Shown one piece after another: positions 61,194-64,000 of a stretch of DNA of 64,000 nucleotides. The stretch covers positions 1 to 64,000 of the forward strand of contig CAVZQT010000003.1 in assembly GCA_963777435.1 (NCBI GenBank), written 5' to 3'. The number at the start of each line of letters is the position of its first letter. The stretch's first letter is position 1. The position numbers and the translations under genes are program-made. Under the pieces are notes generated by a model that was given only the letters and a program-made list of their open reading frames with translations, made no database searches and was not told where the DNA came from. This DNA comes from AP-15 sp963777435. Its GTDB lineage: Bacteria > Pseudomonadota > Alphaproteobacteria > ATCC43930 > CGMCC-115725.

Positions 61194-62353
61194 AACGTTC
61201 GGTGGTGGTTGGCGCTCTTGGAACAGCGCAAACGCTCGCCTGGGGATCGAGCTATTACCTGCCGGCGATCCTGGCCGACCCGATTGCGCATGGGGTCGGC
61301 GTCTCGCGCATGACAGTATTCGGCCTGTTCTCGGGCGCGCTGCTTCTGTCGGCCGTGCTGGGCCCGGCGGTCGGCCGCGCAATCGATAATCGCGGCGGCC
61401 GTGGCGTGCTGGCCATCTCCAATCTGGTCCTGGCGGCGGGGCTCGTTCTGCTTGGTGTTGCGCAAGGGCTTTTCACGCTGGCTCTCGCCTGGGCGGCACT
61501 CGGTGTCGGCATGGCCATGGGGCTTTACGATCCGGCGTTCGCGACACTGACCGGGCTTTACGGCCGGGCCGCGCGCGGGCCGATCACCGGCATCACCTTG
61601 ATCGCGGGGTTTGCCAGCACAGTCGGATGGCCGCTATCGGCCTTTCTCAACGCGCAATTTGGCTGGCGCGACGCGTGCCTGATCTGGGCGGCATTGCATA
61701 TCGTGATCGGGCTGCCATTGAACCGGTTGTTGATCCCGCGCGCGCCACCCCCGGCCCGTGCTTCGGAAGTATCGGGTGAAACTTCCCCGGCGCCGCGCAG
61801 CGCGATGGCCATCCTCGCTTTTGTATTTGCGGCGACCTGGTTTGTCACCGGCGCCATGGCGGCGCACCTGCCGCGGCTGCTCGAAATCGCCGGCGCGAGC
61901 ACGACGGCCGCGATCGCAGCTGCTGCTCTGGTTGGACCGGCGCAGGTTGCCGCCCGGCTCGTGGAATTCGGGGTGATGCGGAGGACCCATCCGCTCGTCT
62001 CGGCACGGCTTGCCGCTCTGCTGCATCCGATCGGGGCCGTGATCCTCGGGCTGCTCGGGCCGGGCGCCATCACCGCCTTTGCCGTATTGCATGGGGCTGG
62101 GAATGGTCTCCTGACGATTGCCAAAGGGACAGTACCGTTGGCGATCTTCGGGCCGGTCGGTTACGGGCTGCGCAGTGGAATCCTCGGCGCGCCAGCGCGG
62201 GCCACGCAGGCGGCCGCACCACTGCTTTTTGGCATCTTAATGGATTACATGGGTATCGGGGTGCTGGCGATCTCGGCCGGCCTCAGCCTGAGCGCTCTTG
62301 GCGCATTGCTTCTGTTGAAGGCACGGCCCGCGGCGGCGCCGGTCCCCGCATAA
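61190..62353 (+). CDS. MFS transporter of the arsenic island (ArsK-like candidate)
   Basis: A 387-residue transporter with about 12 hydrophobic helices: VVGALGTAQTLAWGSSYYLPAIL, VLGPAVGRAIDNRGGRGVLAISNLV, AMGLYDPAFATLTGLYGRAARGPITGITL and, in the second half, AAHLPRLLEIAGASTTAAIA. It belongs to the major facilitator superfamily. Position in the island suggests an arsenical substrate, and proteins of this size annotated as ArsK export arsenite and other trivalent metalloids, but no residue proves it. ATG 61190 overlaps the true arsN end by 4 nt. Confidence 0.75.
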   Translation: MKRSVVVGALGTAQTLAWGSSYYLPAILADPIAHGVGVSRMTVFGLFSGALLLSAVLGPAVGRAIDNRGGRGVLAISNLVLAAGLVLLGVAQGLFTLALAWAALGVGMAMGLYDPAFATLTGLYGRAARGPITGITLIAGFASTVGWPLSAFLNAQFGWRDACLIWAALHIVIGLPLNRLLIPRAPPPARASEVSGETSPAPRSAMAILAFVFAATWFVTGAMAAHLPRLLEIAGASTTAAIAAAALVGPAQVAARLVEFGVMRRTHPLVSARLAALLHPIGAVILGLLGPGAITAFAVLHGAGNGLLTIAKGTVPLAIFGPVGYGLRSGILGAPARATQAAAPLLFGILMDYMGIGVLAISAGLSLSALGALLLLKARPAAAPVPA

Positions 62354-62527
62354 TTCATGGCGCCGGTTTCCGTCACGATCCCGGCAAGGCGGCCGACCCT
62401 GGACGGCATGGCAATCATGCACCCGCTTCATCACAATTTGCCGGTAGTTGGTGTTCACCAGCCGGAGCAATGATCTGCTGATGAAAAAGGATAGTGGAGG
62501 CAACCGGCATCGACTGATCACGAGTGC
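62354..62527. other. Short gap with a possible signal-peptide remnant
   Basis: About 170 bp. An ATG at 62481 opens 25 codons reading MKKDSGGNRHRLITSACAWALLVGC to a stop, which resembles a lipoprotein signal ending in a lipobox Cys, cut off. Nothing else is seen. Confidence 0.3.
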
Positions 62528-62764
62528 TTGCGCCTGGGCCTTACTGGTCGGTTGCTGATTGCAGCGGCAACGGGCTGGGCCGGCTTCGATACCACAGAAG
62601 TCCTGGAAACGGCTGCTTTTGGCGCTTTCGGTGCGGCTATTTTTATTTTATTTTTTGCCGGAGACGTTCTGGCGTTTGCCGAGCGTCTAGCGAAGCTGTC
62701 GTCGACCCTGAAACGAGCATCGACAATGCACCGACCCGGATTCGAGAACGATGGTCGCAATTGA
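62528..62764 (+). CDS. Possible small membrane protein upstream of the CDF gene
   Basis: A TTG-started frame gives 78 residues with two hydrophobic stretches: RLGLTGRLLIAAATGWAGF and ETAAFGAFGAAIFILFFAGDVLAFAERLAKL. The stop lies 14 nt inside the next gene, which suggests coupling. No family recognised and the start is weak, so the call is tentative. Confidence 0.35.
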   Translation: MRLGLTGRLLIAAATGWAGFDTTEVLETAAFGAFGAAIFILFFAGDVLAFAERLAKLSSTLKRASTMHRPGFENDGRN

Positions 62765-63392
62765 TGTAAGGCCCGGCAGCCCCCCATGGTTACGCCTCGC
62801 GCGCATGGCGAAGCTTCTGTCATCCCTGACACTCGTATGGCTTGGTATCGAAGGAGTGATCGGCGTCATCGCGGGCATGCTGGCCGGGTCCATCGCGCTC
62901 ACTGCCTTTGGCCTCGATAGCGCCATCGAGGGCCTTGCAAGCGTCATCGTCATTTGGCGGTTCACCGGAACCCGGACGCTCTCAGGTGATGCCGAGCGAC
63001 GCGCACAGCGATGGGTCGCGATCAGCTTCTTCCTGCTCGCCCCGTATGTGGCCGCCGAAGCCATCGAAACGTTGATCGACGGCGCGGCTGCCGAGACATC
63101 TTGGCTCGGTGTCGGTTTGACCGCTGGTACGCTGGTGATCTGTCCGTGGCTCGGGCTAGCGAAACAGCGCATCGCCGAAAAGCTCGGGTCGCGCGCCACC
63201 TACGGTGAAGGGACGCAAAACGTCCTGTGCGCCTTCCTCGCCGGAGCGGTATTGGTTGGGCTGGCGGCGAACACGCTCTTGGGGCTGTGGTGGCTTGATC
63301 CGACAATTGCGCTTTTGATCTCCGCGATCTGTGTCCGCGAAGGCCAGAAGGCTTGGCGAGGTGAAGAGTGCGGGTGTGCCACCTGTTCTTAG
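62751..63392 (+). CDS. Cation diffusion facilitator-type transporter
   Basis: A 213-residue membrane protein with about five hydrophobic segments: LSSLTLVWLGIEGVIGVIAGMLAGSIALTAFGLDSAIEGLASVIVIWRF, YVAAEAIETLIDG, LVICPWLGLAKQRIAEKLG, NVLCAFLAGAVLVGLAANTLLGLWWLDPTIALLIS. The LDSAIE segment of TM2 and the WWLDPTIAL segment of TM5 hold the Asp residues of the CDF metal site. It lacks the long cytoplasmic C-terminal domain and instead ends in a cysteine tail (ECGCATC). It should export a divalent cation or related ion; arsenic is not a known CDF substrate. Confidence 0.7.
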   Translation: MVAIDVRPGSPPWLRLARMAKLLSSLTLVWLGIEGVIGVIAGMLAGSIALTAFGLDSAIEGLASVIVIWRFTGTRTLSGDAERRAQRWVAISFFLLAPYVAAEAIETLIDGAAAETSWLGVGLTAGTLVICPWLGLAKQRIAEKLGSRATYGEGTQNVLCAFLAGAVLVGLAANTLLGLWWLDPTIALLISAICVREGQKAWRGEECGCATCS

Positions 63393-63451
63393 ACGCTTCT
63401 GTGTTTCGTGCGCGTCCGGGCCGCTCTGTCAAAGCCGCGTAATGAGCCTTC

Positions 63452-63548
63452 TGGAAAATTCACGTCTTTGCGGAGTGCAACAGGTGCGGCGTTCAACCTG
63501 CAAAGTCGGATAGTCGGTGTTTTGGAAAATTCACCCTTTGCAGAGTGA
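63452..63548. repeat. Two imperfect direct repeats of about 26 bp
   Basis: TGGAAAATTCAC followed by CTTTGCGGAGTG (63452-63477) recurs as TGGAAAATTCAC, CTTTGCAGAGTG at 63523-63548, 71 bp apart. The gap 63393-63590 contains no gene. The repeats may be recombinase or protein binding sites. Confidence 0.6.
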
Positions 63549-63590
63549 GGAACCGCAGGCTGTTCTACCGAAACCGCTGCGTCTCATTGC

Positions 63591-64000
63591 TCAGTGGGCG
63601 TGGTCTAGGTGTTCGTGACCGAACTCGCCCTTTGCCATCGCGAGATGGTGCGGCTGATGGTGCGAGCCGCTTACTAATAGGCCGATAAAACCGAGTCCGC
63701 GAATATGTTGAATTTCCTTCGGATCAGACGCGGTGACGGTGAGTAGCTCGCCATTCGGCAGCATCGCCGCCTTGGTGGTCCAGCCGTTAAGGCCGTTCAC
63801 GGTCTGAGCGTAGGCCGGAATCATCCGCTGGATGGCGACGAGGGTGCGCCCACTGCCGGTAATCGCGATCTCCAAGCCGCCGTCGATCTGTTTCGGGGCA
63901 GCGTCGGCCTTCAGCGTGACCTCGTTCATATCGATGAGATGCTGACGCAACGCTTCCAGATCTACTTTGGACCAATCCGTCTTCGGGTCGGCGTCGAGCA
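63591..64000 (-). CDS. Unknown protein with His-rich C-terminus, 5' end beyond the window
   Basis: An open minus-strand frame enters from the window edge (no start seen) and ends at 63591. It reads KTDWSKVDLEALRQHLIDMN, then GGLEIAITGSGRTLVAIQRMIPAYAQTVNGLNGW, LTVTASDPKEIQHIRGLGFIGLL and a C-terminal SGSHHQPHHLAMAKGEFGHEHLDHAH. The closing histidine cluster suggests metal binding (Cu, Ni or Zn). The domain resembles none I can name. It is transcribed towards the CDF gene. Confidence 0.6.
   Translation of the reverse strand, partial: LDADPKTDWSKVDLEALRQHLIDMNEVTLKADAAPKQIDGGLEIAITGSGRTLVAIQRMIPAYAQTVNGLNGWTTKAAMLPNGELLTVTASDPKEIQHIRGLGFIGLLVSGSHHQPHHLAMAKGEFGHEHLDHAH

Noticed and set aside
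1..64000. CRISPR arrays, rRNA or tRNA genes
   Set aside because: No regularly spaced repeats with unique spacers and no rRNA or tRNA cores were noticed on either strand. A covariance search would be needed to exclude degenerate tRNAs.

Overview
The window is GC-rich DNA that looks alphaproteobacterial. The pointers are the DUF736, DUF2493, toprim, strawberry-notch-like and ArdC accessory genes typical of alphaproteobacterial plasmids and integrative elements, an RHE_PE00001/DUF1612-like protein, and GC-biased third codon positions. No rRNA, tRNA or replication initiator was recognised, so chromosome and megaplasmid cannot be told apart. Everything here was read by eye; no database search was run.

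Region 1 (1-18 kb) is a worn accessory zone. It holds a broken beta-propeller gene, a resolvase stub, an HNH nuclease-like gene, an SDR oxidoreductase, a decayed tyrosine recombinase, an Xre/RES toxin-antitoxin pair, a GFA-type zinc protein, a xanthine-dehydrogenase-family molybdopterin subunit, a broken cytochrome P450-like gene, a ceramidase-family membrane protein, a putative lipoprotein and an HTH plasmid-type gene. A block of about 830 bp carrying a DUF736 gene occurs twice, near 4.0-4.9 kb and 17.0-17.8 kb.

Region 2 (18.5-31.3 kb) is an envelope or efflux locus on the minus strand. The order is secreted protein, two ABC ATPases, one large FtsX-type permease, OmpR-type response regulator, histidine kinase, RND adaptor and RND pump (frameshifted), mostly with overlapping ends. 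A separate PepSY-domain gene just upstream shares a direct-repeat element with this operon, which suggests co-regulation by the encoded regulator. A TauD/TfdA-type dioxygenase follows.

Region 3 (31.4-49.5 kb) is one long minus-strand array of plasmid or integrative-element genes: SSB, DUF2493, toprim, strawberry-notch-like, ArdC, ParB, UPF0158, RHH and many small unknown genes. Three of its genes share a conserved leader element 40-75 nt before their starts. An IS21 remnant joined to a tandem tyrosine-recombinase remnant has replaced the end of the strawberry-notch gene and the start of the toprim gene.

Region 4 (49.7-53 kb) holds an isoprenylcysteine-methyltransferase-like membrane protein, an Abi-like HEPN protein and an ATP-dependent DNA ligase with a short paralogous tail remnant nearby.

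Region 5 (53-63.4 kb) is an arsenic resistance island on the plus strand: ArsR-ArsC fusion, GAPDH, ArsJ, PstS-like protein, ArsR, ArsI, ArsM, Acr3, ArsN, an MFS transporter and a CDF-type transporter. It covers arsenate reduction, arsenate disposal as 1-arseno-3-phosphoglycerate, methylation and demethylation of arsenicals, arsenite efflux and acetylation. The window ends inside a minus-strand gene of unknown function.

Single-base frameshifts interrupt many otherwise well preserved genes (RND pump, ParB, SSB, GAPDH, ArsN, PepSY, DUF736 copy 1). Either the element is decaying or the assembly carries indel errors.
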